Shown piece by piece: positions 23,372 to 32,013 of a DNA stretch of 39,344 nt (positions within the stretch are counted from its first letter, which is position 1; each line of letters opens with the position of its first letter). The DNA is from a bacterium (lineage in GTDB: Bacteria; Patescibacteriota; Saccharimonadia; Saccharimonadales; JAGQNK01): assembly GCA_029557815.1 (NCBI GenBank), contig JAKQHX010000028.1:1-39344 (forward strand). Direction: 5' to 3'. The notes beneath the pieces are model-generated. The model was given only the letters and a program-made list of their open reading frames with translations, did no database searches and had not been told where the DNA came from. A program made the position numbers and the translations under genes.

Positions 23372-23502
23372 ATTGTTTCTGAAAAGTGAATCCGGGTTGT
23401 TAGGTTAGTTTTTACTTTGGCTTCATTTGGTGACAATCGAAGTAATACTAACTTTAGGCGTGCTTTGTGTAAGCGCCTATACAACAAAAGGATTCTTTTT
23501 TT
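23372..23502 (+). promoter_or_regulatory. Structured 5' leader of the DEAD-box helicase gene
   Basis: The leader can form a long stem (GTTAGT..TACTT against AAGTA..ACTAAC) and a second hairpin (AGGC..GCTT/AAGC..GCCT) that ends shortly before the AAAGGA ribosome binding site. Long structured leaders on DEAD-box helicase mRNAs are known for cold-induced or self-controlled expression. Confidence 0.5.
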
Positions 23503-24708
23503 ATGCCTTCTACTTACAGAAAAACCACTAGCCAGCGGTCCGCTTTCGGCGGCCGTAGGCGTAACTATCGTGCTGCGCCGAAACAAAACAAGCGCCGGCA
23601 AGGTCAGTACATTGACCCGGCTCGTTTTGTGAAAGCAGCTCGTCCGGTCGAGGCCGAGCAGTACGAAGCGACACATAGGTTCAGTGATTTTGCGATACAT
23701 GAGTTGCTCAAGCAGAACCTAAGGGCCAAAGGTTATGAAACGCCATCGCCAATTCAAGATCAAACGATACCCGTAGCCCTCGTCGGTAACGATATTATCG
23801 GTATTGCTAATACGGGTACCGGCAAGACGGCGGCGTTTGCTCTTCCGGTCTTGCACCAACTCATAGAAGATAAACATGCCCGGGCACTTATCATTGCGCC
23901 GACCCGTGAACTTGCCCAACAGATTGAAGCAGAAATGAAATCCATTGCCAAGGGTAGCGGCCTCTTCGGCGTACTTCTGATCGGTGGCACCAATATCGGT
24001 CCGCAGTTGCGCGACCTGCGCTTAAGCCCCAGAGTGGTCATCGGTACACCGGGACGCATCAAAGATCATCTGGAGCGCAAAACCCTGCGACTTGACACCT
24101 TCAAATTTGCCGTGCTGGACGAAGTGGATCGTATGCTCGACATGGGCTTTTTGCCCGATGTGACGACTATCATGAACCAACTGCCGGCTGAGCGGCAGTC
24201 GCTATTTTTCTCGGCTACCATGGACAATAAAGTGCAGATGCTGATTGAAAACTTCGCCAACCAACCAGTCGCTATCAAGCACAAAACGAGCGATACAAGC
24301 GACAATGTTCACCAGAACGTCGTACGCATATCGTCGTCGAGCGAGAAGATGGACAAACTGCACGACATCCTTATCCGTGAAGAAGTTGAAAAAATTATTG
24401 TCTTTGATGAAACGCAGCGCAGCGTCGAACGTCTGAGCAACGAGCTGATAGCCCGCGGCTTCAAAGCTGATGCCATCCACGGAGGCAAGAACCAGGGGCA
24501 ACGTCAACGTGCACTCAACCGTTTCAAGAAGAGTGAAATAAATATTCTAGTCGCGACCGACGTAGCTGCCCGTGGGATTGATGTCAAAGACATCACGCAT
24601 GTTATTAACTACACTGTCCCCCAGACATACGATGACTATACACACCGCATTGGCCGTGCCGGACGTGCCGGACGCATCGGCCATGCCCTGACTTTTATCA
24701 GCCACTAA
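23503..24708 (+). CDS. DEAD-box RNA helicase (DEVD variant)
   Basis: This is a 401-residue ATP-dependent RNA helicase. A basic N-terminal tail of about 50 residues is followed by the Q-motif (GYETPSPIQDQTIP), Walker A ANTGTGKT (about 101-108), PTRELAQQ, TPGRI, motif II as DEVD (about 206), SAT, RGID and HRIGRAGRAGR. The protein ends soon after the last motif (ALTFISH), so it lacks the C-terminal RNA-binding extension of CsdA or DbpA. DEVD in place of DEAD is a conservative variant. It is probably used in ribosome assembly or RNA turnover. typA follows 12 bases later, and the ribosome link suits both. Confidence 0.95.
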   Translation: MPSTYRKTTSQRSAFGGRRRNYRAAPKQNKRRQGQYIDPARFVKAARPVEAEQYEATHRFSDFAIHELLKQNLRAKGYETPSPIQDQTIPVALVGNDIIGIANTGTGKTAAFALPVLHQLIEDKHARALIIAPTRELAQQIEAEMKSIAKGSGLFGVLLIGGTNIGPQLRDLRLSPRVVIGTPGRIKDHLERKTLRLDTFKFAVLDEVDRMLDMGFLPDVTTIMNQLPAERQSLFFSATMDNKVQMLIENFANQPVAIKHKTSDTSDNVHQNVVRISSSSEKMDKLHDILIREEVEKIIVFDETQRSVERLSNELIARGFKADAIHGGKNQGQRQRALNRFKKSEINILVATDVAARGIDVKDITHVINYTVPQTYDDYTHRIGRAGRAGRIGHALTFISH

Positions 24709-24720
24709 AAGGGTACCTTT

Positions 24721-26556
24721 ATGACTGCAGTAGCTATCCAAGATCCAACCAAAATCCGCAATATTGCTATTATTGCCCACGTAGACCACGGCAAAACCAC
24801 CTTGGTGGACGGCCTGCTCAAGCAGTCGCATACGTTCCGCGACAACCAGGCGGAAATGGGTCAGGAACTCATAATGGACAGTGGTGATCAGGAACGCGAA
24901 CGCGGCATTACGATTACTGCAAAAGTAACAGCCGTGCAGCATGGCGATTATCGTATCAACATCATCGATACGCCTGGGCATGCTGATTTTTCGGGAGAGG
25001 TTGAGCGTACGCTGAACATGGCCGACGGCTGTATACTGATCGTCGATGCCCAGGAGGGCCCTATGCCACAGACTAAGTTTGTGCTTGGCAAGGCGTTGGC
25101 GGCCGAACTGAAGCCGATCGTCATTATTAATAAAATAGACAAGCCCGGGAGTCGTATAAGAGAAGTTGAGGATGAGCTAGCTGATTTGTTCTTGGAACTG
25201 GCCGTGCACGAAGACCAGCTGCATTATCCGGTGTATTATGCGATTGGCCGTGCTGGCAAGGCATGGCCGGCCGTGCCGTCAAATACGGAGGCCGACGCCA
25301 ATCTAGAGGCCGTTTTTGATGCGATTATCGAGCACGTTCCAGCACCAGTCGTGGAGCTGGATAAGCCATTTCAGATGTTGGTAACCGCCCTTGCTTGGGA
25401 TACATACAAAGGCAAATACGCTGTCGGTCGTATCACCCGTGGAGAAGTAAAGGCCGGCGATCAAGTTACTTTGTGCAAAAAAGACGGGTCATCTGCCAGG
25501 GCAAAAGTCGACAATGTCTTCATGAGCCATGGTGTGAGCAAGTTTGAGGTTCCTGCCGGGGTTGCCGGCGACATCGTGCAACTAACAGGTATCGCAGACG
25601 CACAGATTGGCGAGACTATTGCCGATATCGATGCACCCGAAGCATTGCCAGTCTTGGAGATCGAAGCGCCGACACTGAAAATCTACCTCGGCCCAAATAC
25701 CTCACCGTTCAAAGGTACGGAAGGCGAGTTTAGCACGTCCCGACAAATCGGCGAGCGCCTGAATAAAGAGCTTGAAGTTAATGTTGGCCTAAGGGTTGAA
25801 GACCAGGGTATTGGCTTTCTTGTGTCTGGCCGAGGCGAGTTGCATCTCAGCGTGTTGATTGAAACGATGCGTCGTGAAGGCTATGAGTTTGAGGTTGGTC
25901 GTCCGCAAGTCGTCACGCGCGAAAAGGCTGGTGTACCAGAGGAGCCACTGGAGGAGCTTATCATCGAAGTACCAGCAGAACATGTCGGTACGGTACAGAT
26001 GGAGCTTGGCGCCCGCCGCGCAGAACTTGTTGAACAGTTTGCGAGCCCCAAAGGCGTAACGAAGCTGGTTTACAAACTGCCCACCCGGGCACTGCTTGGT
26101 TTGCGCAACATCTTGATTACGAATACCAAAGGGACGATTGTTATGAACAGCCTCATGGTCGGCTATCAGCCGCTCGGCCCAGAGCTGCAACAAATTCGCA
26201 ATGGTGTCCTGATCGCTTTTGAAACCGGACTCACCACGCCGTACGCACTGCAAATGGCAGAAGATCGTGGTGAAGTATTTGTGGGCCCGGCAGAAAAAGT
26301 CTATGCCGGACAGATCGTCGGTCTGAACAAGCGTCAAGAAGACATGGAAATGAACGTTTGCAAGGCAAAGCATCTGACGAACATGCGCAGTTCTTCGTCT
26401 GACGGTGTGGTACAGCTTACGCCACCAACTATTCTGAGCCTAGAACAATGCCTGGACTTCATCGAGAAGGATGAAGTCCTGGAAGTGACGCCCAAAAACT
26501 TGCGGCTGCGCAAAAAAGAGCTCGATCACAGCAAGCGCAAGCGCCAGAACAAATAG
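24721..26556 (+). CDS. typA: Ribosome-binding GTPase TypA/BipA
   Basis: This translational GTPase helps 50S assembly and stress adaptation. The 611 residues match the family length. G1 AHVDHGKT (19-26), G2 RERGITI, G3 DTPGHADF, and G4 NKIDKPGSR are intact, as are the EF-G-like domains and the TypA-specific C-terminus (RNILITNTKGTIVMNSL ... VGLNKRQEDMEMNVCKAKHLTNMRSS, split here for length). The basic tail HSKRKRQNK is typical. It probably shares a transcript with the DEAD-box gene. Confidence 0.97.
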   Translation: MTAVAIQDPTKIRNIAIIAHVDHGKTTLVDGLLKQSHTFRDNQAEMGQELIMDSGDQERERGITITAKVTAVQHGDYRINIIDTPGHADFSGEVERTLNMADGCILIVDAQEGPMPQTKFVLGKALAAELKPIVIINKIDKPGSRIREVEDELADLFLELAVHEDQLHYPVYYAIGRAGKAWPAVPSNTEADANLEAVFDAIIEHVPAPVVELDKPFQMLVTALAWDTYKGKYAVGRITRGEVKAGDQVTLCKKDGSSARAKVDNVFMSHGVSKFEVPAGVAGDIVQLTGIADAQIGETIADIDAPEALPVLEIEAPTLKIYLGPNTSPFKGTEGEFSTSRQIGERLNKELEVNVGLRVEDQGIGFLVSGRGELHLSVLIETMRREGYEFEVGRPQVVTREKAGVPEEPLEELIIEVPAEHVGTVQMELGARRAELVEQFASPKGVTKLVYKLPTRALLGLRNILITNTKGTIVMNSLMVGYQPLGPELQQIRNGVLIAFETGLTTPYALQMAEDRGEVFVGPAEKVYAGQIVGLNKRQEDMEMNVCKAKHLTNMRSSSSDGVVQLTPPTILSLEQCLDFIEKDEVLEVTPKNLRLRKKELDHSKRKRQNK

Positions 26557-26580
26557 CTGTAGGTATGCTTTACTAAAAGC

Positions 26581-27078
26581 ATGGCGAACTACAAAGGGCA
26601 CATAGCCGGCGGGCTCGGTGCAGGCGTCGTGTATGTGACGGCGTTGAACTTTTTGCCCGGAGAATTGCTGGAACAAACCGGTGGCCTGCTGAGTGATTGG
26701 CAAATGTTAGCCGGCCTACTGGTGTTGTCGATGCTATTTAGTCTCTGGCCAGACATCGACACCAACTCGAAGGGCCAAGACATATTCTTCGGCGCTGCTT
26801 TTGTGCTGGATGTGCTACTCATAGCGTATGGCTATTTGGAGGCGGCAGCGTATTTCGGGCTCATATGTATGTTTCCGATTCTTGGCAAGCACCGGGGCTG
26901 GACTCATAGTAAATGGGCGATGTTCCTGGTGCCGTCGCCGATCGTACTCGTGCCATATCTGAATAAATCAGCGCTGCTGGCGACGTATCTCGTTTTTTAT
27001 GGCGCGGCAGTGGCCGGTTACTTCAGCCATCTACTCCTTGATGGCCGAATTGTGAAGTGGGTACGGGTCAAGGGCTAG
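26581..27078 (+). CDS. YdjM-like membrane-bound metal-dependent hydrolase
   Basis: This 165-residue inner-membrane protein has four or five hydrophobic segments. Conserved polar motifs of the YdjM/LexA-binding putative hydrolase family (PF04307) are visible: KGHIAGG at the N-terminus, LWPDIDTNSKGQ, GKHRGWTHS and SHLLLDG. The His and Asp residues probably bind a metal. The substrate is unknown. The gene starts 24 bases after typA. Confidence 0.85.
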   Translation: MANYKGHIAGGLGAGVVYVTALNFLPGELLEQTGGLLSDWQMLAGLLVLSMLFSLWPDIDTNSKGQDIFFGAAFVLDVLLIAYGYLEAAAYFGLICMFPILGKHRGWTHSKWAMFLVPSPIVLVPYLNKSALLATYLVFYGAAVAGYFSHLLLDGRIVKWVRVKG

Positions 27079-27081
27079 AAC

Positions 27082-27110
27082 TAGACAAAAATTACTAAGT
27101 ATGATATAAA
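27082..27110 (+). promoter_or_regulatory. Promoter of the MPETG microprotein gene
   Basis: TAGACA (27082-27087) and TATAAA (27105-27110) are separated by exactly 17 bases, and the ATG follows 8 bases later. Confidence 0.65.
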
Positions 27111-27118
27111 TAGTAAAT

Positions 27119-27364
27119 ATGAAATACATTTGTTTGGCAATTACCCTGGTGGCCCTTCTCAGCCTTGGCCACACTAGCGTAGTTAACGCCGCCGACGAAG
27201 AGATGTTCGTGCCGCAGACATCTTCGACCCGAACTGACGTACCTAGTCCGCCCCGTATGCCAGAGACTGGTGCGGGCAATATTGCAGGCGCATTCGCATC
27301 GGTAAGCATATCTGGGTATGTAGCGCATCGTGTGATTCTGCGGCGCCGAACCTTGACCAGATAG
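27119..27364 (+). CDS. 81-aa secreted microprotein with MPETG sorting-like signal
   Basis: The protein has a signal peptide (MKYICLAITLVALLSLGH with a likely cut near VVNA-AD), a linker of only about 25 residues rich in Ser, Thr and Pro, then MPETG, about 20 hydrophobic residues (AGNIAGAFASVSISGYVAHRVI) and RRRTLTR. It is thus a complete sortase substrate with almost no mature domain between the two signals. It has its own promoter. It may be a mini surface anchor, or simply a small membrane peptide if no sortase acts on it. Confidence 0.75.
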   Translation: MKYICLAITLVALLSLGHTSVVNAADEEMFVPQTSSTRTDVPSPPRMPETGAGNIAGAFASVSISGYVAHRVILRRRTLTR

Positions 27365-27518
27365 CGACATCCACGAAAGGTCCTGGATACTCCTCGGAGC
27401 TTTGCTGCCTGTTATCATGGTAACTTTTCCCCGGATTACTTCATAAGCCGAGTAGTTTGTGATATTTATTACTTGCATATAGGAGTAAAATATAAGGTAG
27501 GTAAGCGAGGGACATGCG
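27365..27518 (+). other. Intergenic region with a promoter-like segment
   Basis: No gene is seen. TTACTT and TATAAG 16 bases apart before 27505 may be a promoter, and GCGAGGGA is a ribosome binding site for the ATG at 27519. Confidence 0.35.
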
Positions 27519-28670
27519 ATGAGGAAACGAACTATGCTAGGAGCGCTGCCCCTGTTTTTATTGCCGATTTTTCTATGGGTAGGGTTGGCCGGCGCCCAGA
27601 CATTCAGGTCTGGCGATACGGCTACGGTCTCGGCTAGTGAAACGGTCAATAGTTCACTATTTGTGAGCGGGCGCACGGTGGATATCGCCGGGACGGTAGA
27701 TGGTGATGTCATCTGTGCCGGCATGAATATATCTATAAGCGGAACAGTGAGGGGCGATGTCATCTGTGCCGGCCAAACCGTAACGGTTTCCGGTGATGTC
27801 GAGGGTGATGTACGCCTCGCGGGCCAATCCGTTACCATTGGCGGGCAGGTGAGCGGCAACGCGTCCGTAGTAACTGCTGCGTTTTTGCTGGAAAGCGAAG
27901 GGAGCGTTGGGCAGGATCTGAGTGCTGCGGGCAGCGACTTGGTTTTGAACGGTGAGGTGGGACGTGATGTTTCGCTTGCAGGGGCGACTGCCACCATAAA
28001 CAACCAGATTGGCCGTAACGTTAACGCGAGTGTTGAAAATATCCGGCTTCACGGCCAAGCGGACATCGGCGGCGGGCTGTACTACACGAGTTCTCGTGAA
28101 GCCCAAGTTGCACAAGGTGCGGCTGTGGCAGGTGAGACGAAGCGTACCCAGCCAGCCCAAAAGAAGGGTACCTTTGAGACTCCTCTTGTAACGGGTATGA
28201 GTTTTGCGCTGTACATAATTGCAGCCCTGATGATCCTGTCGCTCGCTCTTGTGCTGCTTTTCCCTGCCGCAATCCATGCGACTACTTCGATTGCTCTCGC
28301 AAAACCACTGAAAGTACTGTTGACAGGATTTATTGCCGGCCTGGCTGTACCAGTGTTGATCGCTGTATTGATGATTACGGTCCTTGGCATCCCCCTGGCC
28401 TTATTACTGCTAGGTGTCTGGCTGCTGGTATTGTTCCTCTCCGGCCCGGTCTTTAGCTACTATATCGGCCGACTGCTGCTGAGTGACCAGAGAAATCCGT
28501 TCCTGATTATGGCACTTGGATCTCTAGTGGTTCTGGTCTTGCTCTTTGTCCCGATACTTGGTTTTCTTGTATGGCTGGCGGCAATCTGGATGGGCTCAGG
28601 AATGCTTCTGCTGGAGCTTATGCGCCGGACCCCCCGTCCGCAGTATGAAGTTGCTCCCGGCAAGAAATAG
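27519..28670 (+). CDS. Polymer-forming (bactofilin-like) membrane protein
   Basis: This is a 383-residue protein. A signal peptide (1-26) is followed by a beta-helical repeat region (about 30-190) built from units such as VDGDVICAG, VRGDVICAG and VEGDVRLAG, typical of bactofilin-like polymer-forming domains. A hydrophilic linker (195-222) leads to four or five membrane segments (226-250, 266-291, 292-318, 328-365). In related proteins the helix faces outside. It may shape the envelope or build a scaffold at the membrane. The ATG at 27519 is supported by GAGGGA. Confidence 0.82.
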   Translation: MRKRTMLGALPLFLLPIFLWVGLAGAQTFRSGDTATVSASETVNSSLFVSGRTVDIAGTVDGDVICAGMNISISGTVRGDVICAGQTVTVSGDVEGDVRLAGQSVTIGGQVSGNASVVTAAFLLESEGSVGQDLSAAGSDLVLNGEVGRDVSLAGATATINNQIGRNVNASVENIRLHGQADIGGGLYYTSSREAQVAQGAAVAGETKRTQPAQKKGTFETPLVTGMSFALYIIAALMILSLALVLLFPAAIHATTSIALAKPLKVLLTGFIAGLAVPVLIAVLMITVLGIPLALLLLGVWLLVLFLSGPVFSYYIGRLLLSDQRNPFLIMALGSLVVLVLLFVPILGFLVWLAAIWMGSGMLLLELMRRTPRPQYEVAPGKK

Positions 28671-28700
28671 CCTCGCGCAGTAAACCTCCTGCCTTTGAAC

Positions 28701-28724
28701 GTGCTATTCTATAACCAATAGCAC
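28701..28724 (+). promoter_or_regulatory. Perfect hairpin before mgtE
   Basis: GTGCTATT and AATAGCAC (8 bp) enclose an 8-base loop that contains TATAAC, a possible -10 box. It may be an operator or a leader hairpin for the Mg2+ transporter. Confidence 0.45.
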
Positions 28725-28743
28725 TTAACTTAGAAGTACCTCT

Positions 28744-30072
28744 ATGAAGTTTCGGAAATCAAAATTGCCTGCTATTCCGGCAGTTCCGTCTGCCATATCG
28801 AACTTAGCGGCCATGCCAATAAATACGCTCAACCCAAAAGTCCTGACCGACATCTTGTTCAAAAAAGACAAACGCACACAGTTATTCTTGGATCTGTCAC
28901 CGCAGAAGCGCCTGTTGTTACTGCGTTCACTGACAGCAAGCGTGCGCAAAGATATTTTGATACACGTGCCCGATGAGGATCTGGTGGAGCTATTACACAT
29001 GGTCGATCCGGACGAGGCTACGGACATGCTACAGCTGTTGACTGCGAAACGACGTGAAAAGATCCTGCAAATGGTGAGTGTAAGTCTCAAGGAGTCGCTC
29101 AGTACGCTGCTTGAATTCGACGCGGCGACGGCTGCCGGTCTGATGACCCTGGATTATATTCAGGTGGATACCGGTGATACCATCGCCGAAGTCGCCAAAA
29201 AGTTCAAAAATCACGAAAAATCCACCGGCCGGCCACCGGTCATTTTGGCTATGAAAGAGGACGGTAAACTGGCTGGTTTTTTGCCCGGACACGAGCTCGG
29301 TTTCGGCCGAGCTTCGGAGTTGATCGGCAAGTATGTCAAGCGTTTGCCTTCCATTTCCTACGCAGCAACCCATGACGCCGTTATACATATGTTTCATGCA
29401 CACCCGCATTCGAAAGTTGCCGTCAAAAACGATGCCGGGGATGTCATCGGTATCATCTACTCGGATGATGTGTTGAAGCTCATGCAGGAACAGGAAGCAT
29501 CATCTCTGTATGACTTCGCCGGTATCGTCCAGGAGGAGAGCGTGTCTGACAGCGCGCGCCGCAAGGTCAGGAACCGCTACCAGTGGCTCATTATCAACCT
29601 TGCAACAGCGTTCTTGGCAGCCTTTACTATTGGTCAGTTCGAGGATATCTTGAATGAATTTGTGTTGCTGGCCGTTTACATGCCGATAGTTGCTGGCATG
29701 GGCGGAAACGCCGCAACCCAGACGCTGGCTGTTTTGGTGCGTGGTATTTCGTTGGGGCAAATTGACCTAAAGACGGCCGGCCGGACGTTGCGTAACGAGC
29801 TTGGTGCCGGCTTCATAAACGGCATGATAAACGCCATATTGGTGGCTGCGGTGGTCATTGTCGTGAACGGCGACTTCAAGATTGCCCTTGTTCTGGCACT
29901 AGCCATGGTCATCAACCTTGTCGTCGCGGCTTTCTTCGGTACGCTCGTGCCCCTCATCATGACTAAGCTTGGCAAAGATCCGGCAGCGTCTGCAACGATC
30001 TTTATTACGACAGCGACGGACGTGCTTGGTTTCTTGGCGTTCTTGGGGCTTGCTACGCTGGTGTTAAAATAA
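28744..30072 (+). CDS. mgtE: MgtE-family magnesium transporter
   Basis: This Mg2+ channel/transporter of the inner membrane has 442 residues and the standard order. An N-terminal helical domain (about 20-125, with SPQKRLLLLRSL and DPDEATDMLQLL) is followed by two CBS domains (about 130-255) and five membrane segments (about 275-442). The membrane part contains VYMPIVAGMGGNAATQTLAVLVRGI, the pore signature, and the end motif ATDVLGF. In the family, Mg2+ binding by the N- and CBS domains closes the pore. The DUF1801 gene follows after 4 bases. Confidence 0.95.
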   Translation: MKFRKSKLPAIPAVPSAISNLAAMPINTLNPKVLTDILFKKDKRTQLFLDLSPQKRLLLLRSLTASVRKDILIHVPDEDLVELLHMVDPDEATDMLQLLTAKRREKILQMVSVSLKESLSTLLEFDAATAAGLMTLDYIQVDTGDTIAEVAKKFKNHEKSTGRPPVILAMKEDGKLAGFLPGHELGFGRASELIGKYVKRLPSISYAATHDAVIHMFHAHPHSKVAVKNDAGDVIGIIYSDDVLKLMQEQEASSLYDFAGIVQEESVSDSARRKVRNRYQWLIINLATAFLAAFTIGQFEDILNEFVLLAVYMPIVAGMGGNAATQTLAVLVRGISLGQIDLKTAGRTLRNELGAGFINGMINAILVAAVVIVVNGDFKIALVLALAMVINLVVAAFFGTLVPLIMTKLGKDPAASATIFITTATDVLGFLAFLGLATLVLK

Positions 30073-30076
30073 GGAC

Positions 30077-30505
30077 ATGGCAGAACCCAAGACCAAGCCC
30101 AACGACGCGGACGTAGACGCTTTCTTAGATACTATCACCGATGCGCAAAAACGTGCCGATAGTCAGCAGCTGTGCGCACTATTCGAGGAAATTACCAACG
30201 AGCCGGCCAAGATGTGGGGATCAAGCATTGTTGGCTTCGGTACATACCACTACAAGTACAAGTCTGGACGCGAAGGCGACTGGCCGATAGTCGCTTTTTC
30301 ACCGCGCAAAAACGCCATAACCCTATACATAATGGACAGCTACAAGTTCGACGCCCACCAGGATTTGCTGGACAAACTGGGTCCGCACAAAACCAGCAAA
30401 GCCTGTCTGTATATCAAGCGCTTATCAGACGTGGATGAAGAAATCTTGCGTCAGCTCATCTCTGAGTCGGTTAGACACGTCAAGTCCGGAGATTTTTTGC
30501 TTTAA
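30077..30505 (+). CDS. DUF1801 (YdhG-like) protein
   Basis: This is a 142-residue soluble protein. DVDAFLDTITDAQKRADSQQL, MWGSSIVGFGTYHYKYKSG and WPIVAFSPRKNAITLYIM match the DUF1801 family, which has a domain related to YdhG/YjhX-like folds. Its function is unknown. It is likely to be co-transcribed with mgtE. Confidence 0.85.
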   Translation: MAEPKTKPNDADVDAFLDTITDAQKRADSQQLCALFEEITNEPAKMWGSSIVGFGTYHYKYKSGREGDWPIVAFSPRKNAITLYIMDSYKFDAHQDLLDKLGPHKTSKACLYIKRLSDVDEEILRQLISESVRHVKSGDFLL

Positions 30506-30557
30506 TTGTCAGAATAGATTGACTCAGGTAGCGCTCGGGTCTTACCCTTAATATAAG

Positions 30558-31850
30558 ATGTTTGAAGACGCAACCAAAAAACTAAAGAAAACAATCCGTG
30601 GACTTATACCCATTCATCCGCGTTATGAACTCAAGTCAAATGACGTCAAGCCGGCTCTCGAGTACATCGACGCCTATTGGCACAAACTGGAGCGGTATCA
30701 CCCCAAGGATGATGAAAGTCTGCTGGGCTTACCGAATAAGTATCTTGTACCAGCCTTTGAAGAAGGCCATGAATTTGATTTCAATGAGATGTACTACTGG
30801 GATAGCTATTTTATGGTGCAGGGCATGATGGATGCAGAGCACAAGGCACTCGTTGTAGGGATCCTGGAGAATCTGGTGAGTGAGTTTGAGCGCTTCAAGG
30901 TTATCCCAAACGCTTCACGCATGTACTTGATGGGTCGTAGCCAGCCCCCTTTCCTGACGTCCTTTATATGGGAAGTGTATGACACGTATGACATGGACAA
31001 GAAATGGTTGAAGCGCATGATGAAAGCGGCAGAAGCGGAGTACACTTCCGTGTGGATGGGCACCTCAAAGCCAAATGCCCGACAGGTTTATAAAGGACTC
31101 AGCCGTTACTATGACATCAATCACCTGAATGACCTGGCGGAGGCTGAGAGCGGTTGGGATATGACGACGCGTTTTGGCCGCAAGGCGCTCAGCTACGTGC
31201 CGGTCGACTTGAATGCGCTCTTGTATAAGTATGAAATGGATTTTGCCCGCTACTATCGGCTAATAGACGAAAAGCGTAAATCTGCGGCATGGGAAGTTGC
31301 CGCCAAATACCGCAAAAACGTCATGGATGGCCTTATGTGGAGCAACCTGCGTGGTATCTATTTTGATTATAACTATGCCAAAGAGAAGCGAGGTACGGTG
31401 AGTTCATTGGCGACCTACTACCCGATGTGGGCCGGCATGGTTGACAAACAGCAAGCCGAGCAGCTCGTCAAGGCGCTCAGGCGATTCGAGCAACGTGGTG
31501 GCTTGGCTACAACTGACGGCCAGGCACTGAATCAGATGGTTCCAGGCGTCATCGCCCCCGGAACTATGCCAACGCAGTGGGCATACCCAAACGGCTGGGC
31601 ACCGTTGCATTACATCGTCATAAAAGGCCTACAGCGATATGGCTACCATGAAGATGCCCGCAGGATTGCTATGAAGTGGCTTAAAACAAATCTGGATTGG
31701 TTTAACACGAACGGTGTGTTCCTAGAAAAGTACAATGTCGTTTCACCCGACAAGCCGCCCGCAAAAGGGGTATATCCTTCCCAGACAGGATTTGGCTGGA
31801 CGAACGCGGTATTTGAACGGCTCTGCAAAGAGTATATTGATGGAATCTGA
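30558..31850 (+). CDS. Trehalase-like glycoside hydrolase (GH37)
   Basis: This 430-residue cytoplasmic (alpha/alpha)6-barrel enzyme would split trehalose into two glucose units. FNEMYYWDSYF corresponds to GH37 signature 1, and AESGWDMTTRF carries the catalytic acid Asp (about residue 200). QWAYPNGWAPLHY corresponds to signature 2, and EKYNV (about 390) carries the catalytic base Glu. Signature 2 usually reads QWDxP; here Asp is replaced by Ala, so substrate preference may differ. It has no signal peptide. Trehalase in a small host-dependent cell could use host trehalose as a carbon source, feeding the glycolytic genes in this window. Confidence 0.88.
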   Translation: MFEDATKKLKKTIRGLIPIHPRYELKSNDVKPALEYIDAYWHKLERYHPKDDESLLGLPNKYLVPAFEEGHEFDFNEMYYWDSYFMVQGMMDAEHKALVVGILENLVSEFERFKVIPNASRMYLMGRSQPPFLTSFIWEVYDTYDMDKKWLKRMMKAAEAEYTSVWMGTSKPNARQVYKGLSRYYDINHLNDLAEAESGWDMTTRFGRKALSYVPVDLNALLYKYEMDFARYYRLIDEKRKSAAWEVAAKYRKNVMDGLMWSNLRGIYFDYNYAKEKRGTVSSLATYYPMWAGMVDKQQAEQLVKALRRFEQRGGLATTDGQALNQMVPGVIAPGTMPTQWAYPNGWAPLHYIVIKGLQRYGYHEDARRIAMKWLKTNLDWFNTNGVFLEKYNVVSPDKPPAKGVYPSQTGFGWTNAVFERLCKEYIDGI

Positions 31851-32013
31851 AGATACTAAGCTACCATGCGTCGACAAGATGGCGTTTGACACAAAAAAGG
31901 AAGCCGAAGGGTCAGCCGTCGCCGTTTCTTGGCAACACGGCACAAAGCTGAAGCCCTATAAGTGCCAACATTGCAATCTCTGGCACCTGGCAAGCACGTA
32001 CGAGGATTTCTAG
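31840..32013 (+). CDS. 57-aa zinc-ribbon-like small protein
   Basis: The ATG at 31840 overlaps the end of the trehalase gene by 11 bases. The product begins MESEDTKLPC and contains KPYKCQHCNLWHLAS, so Cys and His residues suit a single zinc site. Small proteins with the same end recur in many bacterial genomes, but without an assigned role. The next gene starts directly after the stop. Confidence 0.65.
   Translation: MESEDTKLPCVDKMAFDTKKEAEGSAVAVSWQHGTKLKPYKCQHCNLWHLASTYEDF

Noticed and set aside
25789-26373. Minus-strand ORF of 194 codons
   Set aside because: Antisense to the conserved C-terminal half of typA; no independent signals.
27095-28003. Minus-strand ORF of 302 codons
   Set aside because: It spans the MPETG gene, the intergenic region and the repeat part of the bactofilin-like gene. 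Repetitive beta-helix coding sequence often leaves open antisense frames. The plus-strand products have signal peptides and promoters.
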